Shown piece after piece: positions 57,701 through 64,000 of a stretch of DNA of 64,000 nt. The translations under genes and the position numbers were made by a program. How positions within the stretch are numbered: position 1 is the first letter of the stretch; each line of letters begins with the position of its first letter. The notes beneath the pieces were generated by a model. It was not told the DNA's origin. It was given only the letters and a program-made list of their open reading frames with translations, and made no database searches. This DNA is from Flavobacterium humi. GTDB taxonomy: Bacteria; Bacteroidota; Bacteroidia; Flavobacteriales; Flavobacteriaceae. The stretch lies in NCBI RefSeq assembly GCF_004745595.1, contig NZ_SRLH01000005.1, forward strand, positions 124,001-188,000, written 5' to 3'.

Positions 57701-58005
57701 ACAGCTGGAGCCTGAATATTTGTTCTGTCCAGCCTTTAAGTGTCGACGAGAACAGTTTGCAGGATTTCTCCCTGTATCCTAACCCAAACAACGGAGATTT
57801 TGTTGTTAAATTTACGTCAGCTTCAAATAATGACATCAAAGTTAATGTCCATGATATGAGAGGGAGGAAAGTATATGATAAATCATTTGCGAATACAGGT
57901 GCTTTCAATCAAAATATCAGTTTGGACAACGTACAGTCCGGAATCTATTTGGTGACTATTACAGATGGCCCTAAAAGAACGGTAAAACGTATAGTTGTGC
58001 AATAA
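54721..58005 (+). CDS. Second secreted zinc metalloprotease with P-domain and T9SS sorting signal
   Basis: 1094 residues, a paralogue of the preceding gene. Signal peptide 1-21 (ends TSGFGQ), propeptide-like region, reprolysin-like catalytic site HEMGHQFGANH (His347, His351 and His357) and Met-turn IMAYAG. The middle is longer than in the first copy: a beta domain (about 655-760) and an FN3 domain (about 765-860, YDVQVATDNAFS, GTSYFWRVLP) are inserted before the P-domain. The sorting domain (FSLYPNPNNGDFVVKF to KRIVVQ) is nearly identical to that of the first copy. No exact -7 box was found in front. Confidence 0.92.
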   Translation: MKKAILFLLFTILSFTSGFGQNLWNKVSSERLIHANKMDRASMPAKYELFSLDFQTFKSQLRQAPLDTSGIQSDLVISFPNAEGKLDKYLIYEAPVMEPGLEAKFPDIKSYLGKGIDDPTATIRFSVTLFGLHTMTLSGRTGTTFIDTYTKDLSHYMVYSKSDIAPSKQFQCLVDDSQKPQLDNSNKVVPNPVMHASDGKFRIFRLAMACTIEYAAYHVNAAGLGAGTLAQKKAAVLAAMVVTVTRVDGVYERDLSMRMNLVANNDLVIFITSDNFNNTNANTLINQSQTQITNIIGDANFDIGHTVSTGGGGLAGPSPCVTGAKARGITGSSAPVGDPYDIDYVAHEMGHQFGANHTFNGDTGSCAGNRNDGTAVEPGSGSTIMAYAGICPGQNVQPNSDAHFHSVSIQEINNLIATSATCAATTNNGNSAPVVNAGMDYVIPRSTAFILNGSATDANGDALTYCWEQTDTEVSVQPPVDSSTGGPNFRSNPPTASSERSLPNLATVLAGNTANTWEVCSSVAREYNFSLTVRDNRSPNGGQTGRDDMSVTVDGVAGPFLVNVPNTNVSWAAGTNQTVTWAVAGTDANGVNAKFVDIYLSTNGGTSFPTLLASKVPNDGSETITVPNTPGTTNRIMIKGYNNIFYDLSNTNFTITAPAATFAVSFAGTAGEQNKSACQGTNVSYSIPYTVLGGFSGTTTFSATGNPAGSSVAFAPSSVSANGTVVMTISNTAASTAGLYAITVNATSGPTTKTVPLYFELFNSNFGTMALTSPANLAVSQDVDLNLTWAANPNATSYDVQVATDNAFSAIVRSGNVSGTSFAVSGLSQGTSYFWRVLPKNVACSGTYSPSYKFTTGSIACNTTASTNVPLTIGTTANVTINSTLTFPSNVTISDVKVTMNVSHTWINDLTATLISPAGTQVKLYALPCTSADIQNVNATFDNAGTAVVCGTNPGISGTVLPLESLAAFDGQNSAGVWTLRINDGFAQDGGTLNSWSLNICSVQPLSVDENSLQDFSLYPNPNNGDFVVKFTSASNNDIKVNVHDMRGRKVYDKSFANTGAFNQNISLDNVQSGIYLVTITDGPKRTVKRIVVQ

Positions 58006-58021
58006 CAAACCTTAAAAAAAC

Positions 58022-58056
58022 AAAGCCCCATTCTTAATTCAGGATGGGGCTTTTTT
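58022..58056 (+). terminator. Terminator after the second metalloprotease gene
   Basis: AAAGCCCCATTCT / AGGATGGGGCTTTTTT arms with short loop and T run. Confidence 0.85.
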
Positions 58057-58096
58057 ATGTGTGGGATTTTGGAAATGCGAGATAGTACCTGCCGGA

Positions 58097-58645
58097 TTAT
58101 TTTTTTGCCGAAGCAGTTACGGAAGTGATTACCTGTGGTACTTCTGTTACACTAAAAGCCAAATTAAAATAGATCGAATCGTTTTTTTGGACAGCATCCA
58201 GGTTGCCATGGGATACCTTATAATATCCGGTTTGCCCGCGGCAGAAACAAAACCTGCCGAAAAGCATTTTCGTTTTCTGCAAATCGGAATCGTTATAGAT
58301 AATTGTAACGTCTGAATGCCTGATTTCGAAAATGATTTCTTCCCTATATTGCGCATCCTGAAGGCCTTTTTCCACATTTCTGGCGTATTGGTACAATACA
58401 ACTGAAGTTTCCGGATGGTCTTGCATCTGGTAATACACACCGCCAAATTCGTCCGTTTTTACCTCGAGGCTTTTATTGTGAAATACCTGGGTAGTGCATT
58501 TCCCGTCTTCAGGACAGGCAATTGCCATTGTTTTTTCAGGATTCGTTGCCTCTTTTTTTTGAGAACTGCATGAGGATACGATCAGCAACGTCAGCGTGAT
58601 TAACGGAAAGATCCAACAGGGCCGTATGGTTTTGTTATTTCCCAT
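58097..58645 (-). CDS. Lipoprotein of unknown function
   Basis: 182 residues. Lipoprotein signal with LLIVSSC (Cys26). The mature domain is mixed alpha/beta with Cys in IACPEDGKC and FCFCRG that could form disulfides. Its fold is not recognised. The start overlaps the pth stop by 11 bases, so it is translated from the pth transcript, but no functional link to Pth is known. The genes converge with the metalloprotease operon. Confidence 0.72.
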   Translation of the reverse strand: MGNNKTIRPCWIFPLITLTLLIVSSCSSQKKEATNPEKTMAIACPEDGKCTTQVFHNKSLEVKTDEFGGVYYQMQDHPETSVVLYQYARNVEKGLQDAQYREEIIFEIRHSDVTIIYNDSDLQKTKMLFGRFCFCRGQTGYYKVSHGNLDAVQKNDSIYFNLAFSVTEVPQVITSVTASAKK

Positions 58646-59261
58646 TATAGCCGGTCATTGTATTTTCCAATCCGGACAAAGCGAAAGATTGCACGGCTTT
58701 TACCGCCATTTCCAGCCGTTCCGGGAGTGTTTCTTTTTCCTTTTCGTCCCATTCGCCAAGGACATAATCCACTTGTTTCCCTTTTTTGAATTCGTCGCTG
58801 ATGCCAAAGCGGAAACGGGGATAATCGGCAGAATTCAAGGTCTGTTGAATACTTTTCAAACCATTGTGGCCACCGTCGCTGCCTTTTGGTTTTATACGGA
58901 TGGTTCCGAAAGGCAAATTCAGGTCGTCGGTAATGACCAGTATGTTTTCTTTGGCGATTTTTTCCTTTTCCATCCAGTATTGCAATGCCTTTCCGCTCAA
59001 ATTCATATAGGTATTGGGCTTTAACAGCAAAAGGGTCCTGCCTTTTATTTTGTATTCGGCCATTGCCCCTAATTTTACGGTTTGAAAATCAAGCGATTCC
59101 TGTCGTGCCAAAAAATCCAAAACTTTAAAACCAATATTATGGCGCGTATTTACGTATTCGGCTCCAATGTTTCCCAAGCCTACAATTAAAAATTTCTTCA
59201 TGTCAATCGCTGTCTGTTCTGTTTTTGGTGTTGAAAACAGGTTTGTAATCCATTTAATCAT
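58635..59261 (-). CDS. pth: Peptidyl-tRNA hydrolase
   Basis: Releases peptides from stalled peptidyl-tRNA. 208 residues from the ATG at 59261. Core motifs: LIVGLGNIGAEYVNTRHNIGF with the catalytic His, LLKPNTYMNLSG, DDLNLPFG, GSDGGHNGLKS and YPRFRFGI. About 20 residues precede the usual Pth core. The -7 box at 59266-59273 lies four bases before this ATG, so either the mRNA is leaderless or the internal ATG at 59201 (MKKFLIVG) is used with a 60-base leader. It lies in a cluster with rplY and prs, but a terminator separates it from rplY. Confidence 0.95.
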   Translation of the reverse strand: MIKWITNLFSTPKTEQTAIDMKKFLIVGLGNIGAEYVNTRHNIGFKVLDFLARQESLDFQTVKLGAMAEYKIKGRTLLLLKPNTYMNLSGKALQYWMEKEKIAKENILVITDDLNLPFGTIRIKPKGSDGGHNGLKSIQQTLNSADYPRFRFGISDEFKKGKQVDYVLGEWDEKEKETLPERLEMAVKAVQSFALSGLENTMTGYNGK

Positions 59262-59265
59262 CTTA

Positions 59266-59273
59266 CAAAAATA
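59266..59273 (-). promoter_or_regulatory. -7 box of pth, leaderless arrangement
   Basis: Minus strand TATTTTTG, then TAAG, then ATG. It is a perfect box match. Confidence 0.6.
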
Positions 59274-59338
59274 AGATTATTCAATTGTCCTAGGGCCAGA
59301 TTCCCTAAAAAATGTTTGAGAAGGCTAAACCAGGGCAT

Positions 59339-59367
59339 AAAAAAAGCGCCCCAGATGAGGCGCTTTT
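59339..59367 (-). terminator. Terminator after rplY
   Basis: On the minus strand AAAAGCGCC and GGCGCTTTTTTT arms around TCATCTGG, with a T run. Confidence 0.85.
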
Positions 59368-59385
59368 GAAAAGTATGCTGAAAAA

Positions 59386-59997
59386 TTATTTTTTCTTTCC
59401 TTTTGCAGGTGCTTTTGCAGCTTTTGCAGCCTCTTGAGCAGCTTTCATCGCAGCACGAGAAATTCTTACTTGAGCAACAACAGTGTTGTCCGGGTGCAAT
59501 AATTTGAATTTGTCTGAAACTAATTTAGTTACATACATTTTGTTACCCATTTCCATACCAGAGATATCCGCATCAAGGAAATCAGGTAAGTTCTTAGGTA
59601 AAGCTTTCACTTTAAGTTTACGTTGGTTCAAACGTAAAACACCTCCTAATAATACACCTGGAGACGTTCCTGTGATTCTAACTGGAACTTCCATAGTAAC
59701 TTCTTTGTTGTCAAATAACTCATAGAAGTCAATGTGTAAGATTTTGTCAGATACAGGGTGTACCTGGATGTCTTGCAAAACAGCATTGTATGATTTTCCG
59801 TTTCCAAGCTCAATCACAACTGTGTGTGCGTTTGGAGTGTAAACCAAGTGTTTGAATGCAGCTTCTTCTGCTGAAAAATGTACTGGTTGATCTCCTCCGT
59901 ATAATACGCAAGGAACCGCTCCAGCATTACGTAAGGCTTTAGTCGAAACTTTACCCACGCTTTCTCTTTCTGATCCTTTAATTGTAATCGATTTCAT
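59386..59997 (-). CDS. rplY: 50S ribosomal protein L25/general stress protein Ctc
   Basis: 203 residues, long L25/Ctc form: an N-terminal 5S-rRNA-binding L25 domain ([28 protein letters not shown]) and a C-terminal TL5/Ctc beta domain (about 95-185), ending in an Ala/Lys-rich tail. The ATG at 59997 is chosen because the 13 residues before it (rich in Tyr, Ile, Phe) do not belong to the family. It follows prs in the same direction after 96 bases, with no promoter box seen, so both may share a transcript. Confidence 0.95.
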   Translation of the reverse strand: MKSITIKGSERESVGKVSTKALRNAGAVPCVLYGGDQPVHFSAEEAAFKHLVYTPNAHTVVIELGNGKSYNAVLQDIQVHPVSDKILHIDFYELFDNKEVTMEVPVRITGTSPGVLLGGVLRLNQRKLKVKALPKNLPDFLDADISGMEMGNKMYVTKLVSDKFKLLHPDNTVVAQVRISRAAMKAAQEAAKAAKAPAKGKKK

Positions 59998-60093
59998 TGA
60001 AAAAAAAATATAGTTAATAATAATATACTTGTTCAAAAATGTAAGGATTCCGGTATGCTTTCGGTTTAAAGCCTTCTGCCTGTAACGAAATTA

Positions 60094-61035
60094 TTACATT
60101 AAAAATTTTCCACTAATGGAATTGTTGTGGTGCACCATGTGCATTACTTCTGCAAAAAGAGGCGCACAACTCACCACTTTTATTTTGTTTGATTCCTTCT
60201 TTAACGGAATGGAATCGGTCACGATCAGTTCGCTCAATTGCGAATTCTCTATTTTTTCATAGGCACTTCCGGATAAAATCGGGTGCGTGCATATGGCTCT
60301 TACGCTTAAAGCTCCTTTTTCGATCATTAAATCGGCGGCTTTCGCCAAAGTGCCTCCGGTGTCAATCATGTCATCTACCAGAATCACATTGCGGCCTTTT
60401 ACTTCTCCGATCAGTTCCATCGTATCGATAACGTTGGCAGCTTTTCGTTGCTTGTAGCAGATAACCACGTCAGATTCCAGGAATTTGGAATAAGCATACG
60501 CTCTTTTCGAACCTCCCATATCAGGCGATGCAATGGTCAGGTTTTCCAAACCTAGGCTTTTTACATACGGCAGGAAAATGGTCGATGCAAACAGGTGGTC
60601 AACCGGCTTTTCGAAAAACCCCTGTATCTGATCTGCATGTAAATCCATGGTCATGATACGTGTAGCGCCAGCGCTTTCCAATAATTTTGCAACCAGTTTG
60701 GCTCCTATCGGGACTCTTGGCTTGTCTTTTCTGTCTTGACGCGCCCATCCAAAATAAGGGATTACAGCCGTAATGTGCCTTGCTGAAGCTCTTTTTGCAG
60801 CATCGATCATCAGTAACAATTCCATCAGGTTGTCTGAACTTGGAAATGTCGAACATACGATAAATACACGCAATCCACGAATGGATTCTTCATAAGACGG
60901 CTGGAATTCTCCATCACTATATTGCGAGAACGTAACCTTTCCCAGCGATACGCCATAACTTGCGGCTATTTTTTCAGCTAGGTAAACACTTTGCGAACAG
61001 GCAAATATTTTTGCTTCGGGTTCTAGGTGTGGCAT
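60094..61035 (-). CDS. prs: Ribose-phosphate pyrophosphokinase
   Basis: 313 residues. Makes PRPP from ribose-5-phosphate and ATP. Motifs: FSQYSDGEF near residue 35, the RQDRK loop in PYFGWARQDRKDKPR, MDLHADQIQGFF, SPDMGGSKRA and the PRPP-binding VILVDDMIDTGGT. It is followed by rplY and pth, an order often seen in Bacteroidota. The leader is about 115 bases from the box at 61156-61163. Confidence 0.97.
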   Translation of the reverse strand: MPHLEPEAKIFACSQSVYLAEKIAASYGVSLGKVTFSQYSDGEFQPSYEESIRGLRVFIVCSTFPSSDNLMELLLMIDAAKRASARHITAVIPYFGWARQDRKDKPRVPIGAKLVAKLLESAGATRIMTMDLHADQIQGFFEKPVDHLFASTIFLPYVKSLGLENLTIASPDMGGSKRAYAYSKFLESDVVICYKQRKAANVIDTMELIGEVKGRNVILVDDMIDTGGTLAKAADLMIEKGALSVRAICTHPILSGSAYEKIENSQLSELIVTDSIPLKKESNKIKVVSCAPLFAEVMHMVHHNNSISGKFLM

Positions 61036-61155
61036 TAATGTGTTGTTTTAATTCCGTTGTAGTCGATGCATTCGGTATAAATTTTACTTTATGGCCTTAT
61101 ATGCGCAAATACCTCGGATGTAGTTAGTTAGTTGCTTTTTCGTTTTACCGAGGTG

Positions 61156-61163
61156 CAAATTTA
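61156..61163 (-). promoter_or_regulatory. -7 box of prs
   Basis: Minus strand TAAATTTG, a perfect match, about 120 bases before the prs ATG. It is divergent from the tRNA-Leu promoter. Confidence 0.5.
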
Positions 61164-61228
61164 GGAATTAAATTGAACTGGGAAAGATAATTTTTAAGTA
61201 TTTTTTGAAGAATTGTAGAAAAAAGTTT

Positions 61229-61236
61229 TACATTTG
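61229..61236 (+). promoter_or_regulatory. -7 box of tRNA-Leu
   Basis: TACATTTG, a perfect match, with TTTTG about 21 bases upstream. The tRNA begins 58 bases downstream. Confidence 0.6.
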
Positions 61237-61293
61237 CACTCACGAAATCAAAATTAGTGACCCGATAAAGGTTTTTAATTTTGTGTCCACTAA

Positions 61294-61373
61294 GCCCGGA
61301 TGGCGGAATTGGTAGACGCGCTGGTCTCAAACACCAGTGGGAAACCGTGCCGGTTCGAGCCCGGCTCCGGGTA
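61294..61373 (+). tRNA. tRNA-Leu (anticodon CAA)
   Basis: 80-base class II tRNA: acceptor GCCCGGA/TCCGGGT, D-arm GGCGGAATTGGTAGACGC, anticodon stem CTGGT/ACCAG with loop CTCAAAC (anticodon CAA), a variable arm and T-arm GCCGGTTCGAGCCCGGC. It reads UUG. CCA is not encoded. Confidence 0.97.
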
Positions 61374-61374
61374 C

Positions 61375-61403
61375 AAAACCTCTCAGAAATGGGAGGTTTT
61401 TTG
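61375..61403. terminator. Bidirectional terminator between tRNA-Leu and umuD
   Basis: AAAACCTC / GAGGTTTT arms with an imperfect inner stem and flanking T and A runs. It ends the tRNA and faces the umuD stop at 61407. Confidence 0.75.
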
Positions 61404-61406
61404 TTT

Positions 61407-61856
61407 TTATACCGGTTTTATCACATAGGTTACAATTCCCCAGATAATCAATTGGTTTTCTTCCGTGACTTGTATGGGCGCATAATTTTTGTTCTCGGGC
61501 ATAAGATATAGAGAGCCTTTCTCCAACCGGATACGCTTGACGGTAAATTCGCCATCGATAAAACAAATGGCAATGGTATTATTTTGAGGTTCCAGGCTTC
61601 GGTCGACAACAAGTACATCCTGGTCATTTATCCCGGCATCGATCATTGAATTTCCTTCGGCCCGGACATAAAAAGTGGCCAATGGGTTTTTGACCAGTTC
61701 CTTGTTAAGGTCAATAACGGTTTCCATAAAATCAAGCGCAGGGGAAGGAAAGCCTGCAGATACGCCCTGGCTGACAAAAGGAATTTTCATGTCGCTTTCA
61801 AAATCAGGAGAGAAAAAGCTGAGTTTCGGTTTTTTATTAGGCTTGTCTATTGGCAT
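61407..61856 (-). CDS. umuD: LexA/UmuD-type self-cleaving SOS mutagenesis protein
   Basis: 149 residues. The peptidase S24 fold has an autocleavage site at Ala34-Gly35 (QGVSAGFPSPA), catalytic Ser70 (AEGNSMIDAG) and catalytic Lys107 (FTVKRIR). There is no HTH, so it is UmuD-like and not LexA. Cleaved UmuD' would associate with the downstream-named polymerase subunit UmuC. Here umuC comes first in the transcript and overlaps this start by 10 bases, the reverse of E. coli umuDC. Confidence 0.93.
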   Translation of the reverse strand: MPIDKPNKKPKLSFFSPDFESDMKIPFVSQGVSAGFPSPALDFMETVIDLNKELVKNPLATFYVRAEGNSMIDAGINDQDVLVVDRSLEPQNNTIAICFIDGEFTVKRIRLEKGSLYLMPENKNYAPIQVTEENQLIIWGIVTYVIKPV

Positions 61857-63118
61857 TTCACTTTCAATATTTGGTCAAATCGTGTGGTGTATTTTGGAGA
61901 GAGTTTTTCCTGTTTCATGTTCCAGGTTTTTTCGTCTTGCGGGCCCAGCCTTACTTTCCGGTCGCCTAGTTTGCTGTTGATGCCTTGGATAGCTTCTGTC
62001 AGGGCCAGGTATTTTGGGTTTTCATCCTCAAAAAGATGGAATTGCTTCTGGTTTTGCTTGATAAGCTGGGAAACGATCACGCCGGCTTTCTTAAACAAAA
62101 TGCCTTTGTTTTCTTCATAAAGCCGCTCGGCTATCTTAACGGCCGTATTGCTTATGGTCAGTGCCGAATTGGAGGCAAAAGGAAGTGTAACCGAATAATG
62201 ATAGTACATTTTGTTTGAAGGCGTTTTATGTTCCATCGTCCCGAGCATGACCGTAATAGTATAGCAACATGACTTTTGAAGGTAGAGTTTTTCCGCGCAT
62301 ACGGAGGCAAACGTGGATACTCGTTCGCGCAAGCCGTCAAAATCGGAAATTTTCTTAGGGAAACTCCGGGTAATGGCAATGCTCTTTTTGGTCTCCTTGT
62401 CTTCTTCAAGCCCTAAAACCGATTTTCCTTCCAGTTCACTCTTCAGCCTCAGGCCTGTAACGCCCATCTGGCTTTTTATCCAGCTTTCGTGTTTCGGATC
62501 GATAAAATCTAATGCGGTATTGATGTTGCGGGCTTTCATTTTTCTTTTCATGCGGTAGCCTATTCCCCAGACATCTTCTATTTTAGTCCATTGCAAGGCC
62601 TTTATTCTTTTTTCTTCTGAATCGATGGCATAAACACCTTTTGTTTTTTCAGGGAATTTCCGTGCTATTTTATTGGCGATTTTGGACAATGCTTTGGTCG
62701 GTGCAAACCCAACACAAACAGGTATGCTTACCCATTTGAGGATTCTTTTTTTCATTTGGAGGCCGTATTCCTGATAATTTGGGATATCGATACCGTCAAA
62801 ATTAAGAAAGGCTTCATCGATGCTGTAAATTTCGATATTGGGAGTGAATTGTTCCAGGATGCACATTACCCTTTGGCTCAAATCACCATATAAGGCATAA
62901 TTGGAAGAAAAAACTTTTATGTTGTGCTCTTTGAGCATGTCCCGGATTTTAAATTCAGGAGCTGCCATAGGAACGCCCAGGGCTTTTGCCTCGTCGCTCC
63001 TGGAGATGATGCAGCCGTCGTTGTTGGACAATACCACAACCGGTTTGCCGTTGAATTCCGGTTGGAAAACACGTTCGCAGGACGCATAGAAATTATTGCA
63101 GTCGACTAAAGCATACAT
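61847..63118 (-). CDS. umuC: Y-family DNA polymerase V subunit UmuC
   Basis: 423 residues, translesion polymerase. The catalytic site is visible: YALVDCNNFYASCERVF with the first Asp (Asp6), VVVLSNNDGCIISRSDEAK and SIDEAFL with the second acidic pair. The C-terminus has the UmuC-specific region. The gene overlaps umuD by 10 bases. Four bases before the ATG there is a degenerate -7 box (TATTTTTA). No clear LexA box is visible. Confidence 0.95.
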   Translation of the reverse strand: MYALVDCNNFYASCERVFQPEFNGKPVVVLSNNDGCIISRSDEAKALGVPMAAPEFKIRDMLKEHNIKVFSSNYALYGDLSQRVMCILEQFTPNIEIYSIDEAFLNFDGIDIPNYQEYGLQMKKRILKWVSIPVCVGFAPTKALSKIANKIARKFPEKTKGVYAIDSEEKRIKALQWTKIEDVWGIGYRMKRKMKARNINTALDFIDPKHESWIKSQMGVTGLRLKSELEGKSVLGLEEDKETKKSIAITRSFPKKISDFDGLRERVSTFASVCAEKLYLQKSCCYTITVMLGTMEHKTPSNKMYYHYSVTLPFASNSALTISNTAVKIAERLYEENKGILFKKAGVIVSQLIKQNQKQFHLFEDENPKYLALTEAIQGINSKLGDRKVRLGPQDEKTWNMKQEKLSPKYTTRFDQILKVKCQ

Positions 63119-63163
63119 AATGTAAAAATACGGAATATCGCTGTATGATACCCTTTATAAATG

Positions 63164-63191
63164 CAAAACCTCTTCGGAAGAAGAGGTTTTG
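63164..63191 (-). terminator. Hairpin after the HIT gene
   Basis: CAAAACCTCTTC / GAAGAGGTTTTG is a perfect 12-pair stem with a short loop. The T run is short in both directions, so it is a weaker terminator. It lies between the HIT stop and the umuC upstream region. Confidence 0.55.
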
Positions 63192-63198
63192 TATGTTT

Positions 63199-63588
63199 TT
63201 ATAAATTGTCCTGGATCTGTTTTGCCAGTGCACTAAATTCTTCCGGGGTTAATCGGACTTTGTTCTGAAAGCGCATTTCGTCCATTTCGTTCAGCGGGAT
63301 CAGATGTACGTGGGCGTGCGGTACTTCAAGGCCGATTACCGACATCCCGATCCTTTTGCAGGGAATTGTTTTTTCCAAGGCTGCCGCAACTTTTTTGGAA
63401 AAAGCCATCAAACCTAAATACAGATCGTCTTCCATATCAAAAATCTTGTCGATTTCCTGCTTCGGAATGCATAAAGTATGTCCTTTTGCATTTGGGTTTA
63501 CATCCAGGAAAGCTAAAAAATCAGCATCTTCCGCGATTTTGTAACAAGGGATTTCCCCGTTTACTATTTTAGTGAAAATTGAAGCCAT
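63199..63588 (-). CDS. HIT-family nucleotide hydrolase/transferase
   Basis: 129 residues. The histidine triad HAHVH is at 91-95, with the upstream FTKIVNGEIPCYKI and NPNAKGHTLCIPK segments of HINT-type proteins. It hydrolyses nucleoside phosphoramidates or dinucleoside polyphosphates in the cytoplasm. It is 41 bases behind greA in the same direction, a common flavobacterial pair. Confidence 0.93.
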   Translation of the reverse strand: MASIFTKIVNGEIPCYKIAEDADFLAFLDVNPNAKGHTLCIPKQEIDKIFDMEDDLYLGLMAFSKKVAAALEKTIPCKRIGMSVIGLEVPHAHVHLIPLNEMDEMRFQNKVRLTPEEFSALAKQIQDNL

Positions 63589-63629
63589 GTTCAGGTTATT
63601 AGGTTTTTTGATACTGCTCCGACGCAGGA

Positions 63630-64000
63630 TTAATCCCTTGAGATTTCAAGGATTTCGAATTTCAAAATGCCGTTTGGCACGTTAATTTCGGCAATTTCCC
63701 CTACGGATTTCCCTAACAGCCCTTTTCCGATAGGAGAAGTTACTGAAATCTTACCGGTTTTCAGGTCGGCTTCGCTTTCGGCAACTAAATGATACGACAT
63801 TTCCATACCATTGGTCTGGTTTTTGATTTTTACATGCGACAAAACCAAAACTTTTGACACGTCCAGTTGTGATTCATCGATTAGGCGTGCATTGGAATAT
63901 ACTTCTTCCAGTTTTTTTATTTTCAGTTCCAAAAGGCCTTGCGCTTCTTTTGCAGCATCGTATTCTGCATTTTCAGATAAGTCGCCTTTGTCTCTTGCAT
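63630..64000 (-). CDS. greA: Transcription elongation factor GreA, N-terminus outside window
   Basis: Partial. The frame is open to the right edge and adds ARDKGDLSENAEYDAAKEAQ in front of the visible Met, the conserved GreA coiled-coil tip region with the acidic residues that rescue backtracked RNA polymerase. The C-terminal FKBP-like domain (YHLVAESEADLKTGKISVTSPIGKGLLGKSVGE without the ends) is complete, ending FEILEISRD. About the first 40 residues are missing. Confidence 0.95.
   Translation of the reverse strand, partial: ARDKGDLSENAEYDAAKEAQGLLELKIKKLEEVYSNARLIDESQLDVSKVLVLSHVKIKNQTNGMEMSYHLVAESEADLKTGKISVTSPIGKGLLGKSVGEIAEINVPNGILKFEILEISRD

Noticed and set aside
61281-61511. Plus-strand and minus-strand open frames across tRNA-Leu and the umuD end
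   Set aside because: They run through the tRNA and terminator. The sequence is explained by the tRNA and by umuD.

Overview
The window looks like a chromosomal segment of a flavobacterium (Bacteroidota, Flavobacteriaceae, probably Flavobacterium or a close relative). The signs are an AT-rich sequence, type IX secretion (T9SS) C-terminal sorting domains on four large exported proteins, a TonB-dependent receptor with an N-terminal carboxypeptidase-like domain, DUF4270, DUF3667 and DUF2007 proteins, a PID-CTERM-like small protein, very few Shine-Dalgarno sequences, and many Bacteroidota-type -7 promoter boxes (TAnnTTTG). Almost all genes are ordinary housekeeping or surface genes. I see no insertion sequence, prophage, CRISPR array or defence island.

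Layout. 1-2.0 kb (minus strand): pantothenate operon panC-panD followed by a YbhN-type membrane protein that runs off the left edge. 2.1-6.4 kb (plus): a truncated glycogen-synthase-like protein, a DUF4270 lipoprotein and glmS. 6.7-11.0 kb: a TonB-dependent receptor and an SGNH-hydrolase lipoprotein. 11.2-13.1 kb: atpD-atpC, away from any other ATP synthase genes. 13.1-14.6 kb: a small exported protein and a DUF3667 membrane protein. 14.7-19.5 kb: biotin operon bioF-DUF2007-bioD-bioA with a ketoacyl synthase behind it; bioB lies alone at 49 kb. 19.5-29.4 kb: recX and recA flank two very large T9SS-exported proteins that share a C-terminal module of about 550 residues. 29.5-32.3 kb: a lipoprotein, an ECF sigma factor and a membrane-anchored protein with a C-terminal outer-membrane barrel. 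32.4-37.9 kb: plsC, trpS, an LprI-like protein, thiL, two DinB-fold proteins and a WYL regulator. 38.0-48.3 kb: lepA, an L,D-transpeptidase, an unknown exported protein, dusB, a MATE transporter, an FtsX/LolE-type permease, rbfA and methylmalonyl-CoA epimerase. 48.4-51.7 kb: tRNA(CAU), the PID-CTERM-like protein, bioB, a membrane protein and ribF. 51.8-58.0 kb: two tandem T9SS metalloproteases. 58.1-64.0 kb: a lipoprotein, pth, rplY, prs, tRNA-Leu(CAA), a umuC-umuD pair, a HIT protein and a partial greA.

The most interesting signals are at the regulatory and repeat level. Several -7 boxes sit only 4-6 bases before the start codon (panD, bioF, plsC, rbfA, pth), which predicts leaderless or near-leaderless mRNAs. 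Promoter positions also show that several of the longest possible reading frames start too early (panC, bioF, thiL, ribF, rbfA, the first metalloprotease). Three dispersed intergenic copies of one hairpin element (13.6, 18.2 and 39.9 kb) keep the stem while the stem sequence changes. Among proteins, the catalytically incomplete glycogen-synthase homologue, the ketoacyl synthase in the biotin operon, the inner-membrane-anchor plus outer-membrane-barrel fusion, and the reused T9SS C-terminal module are worth a second look. Nothing here amounts to a clearly new multi-gene system.
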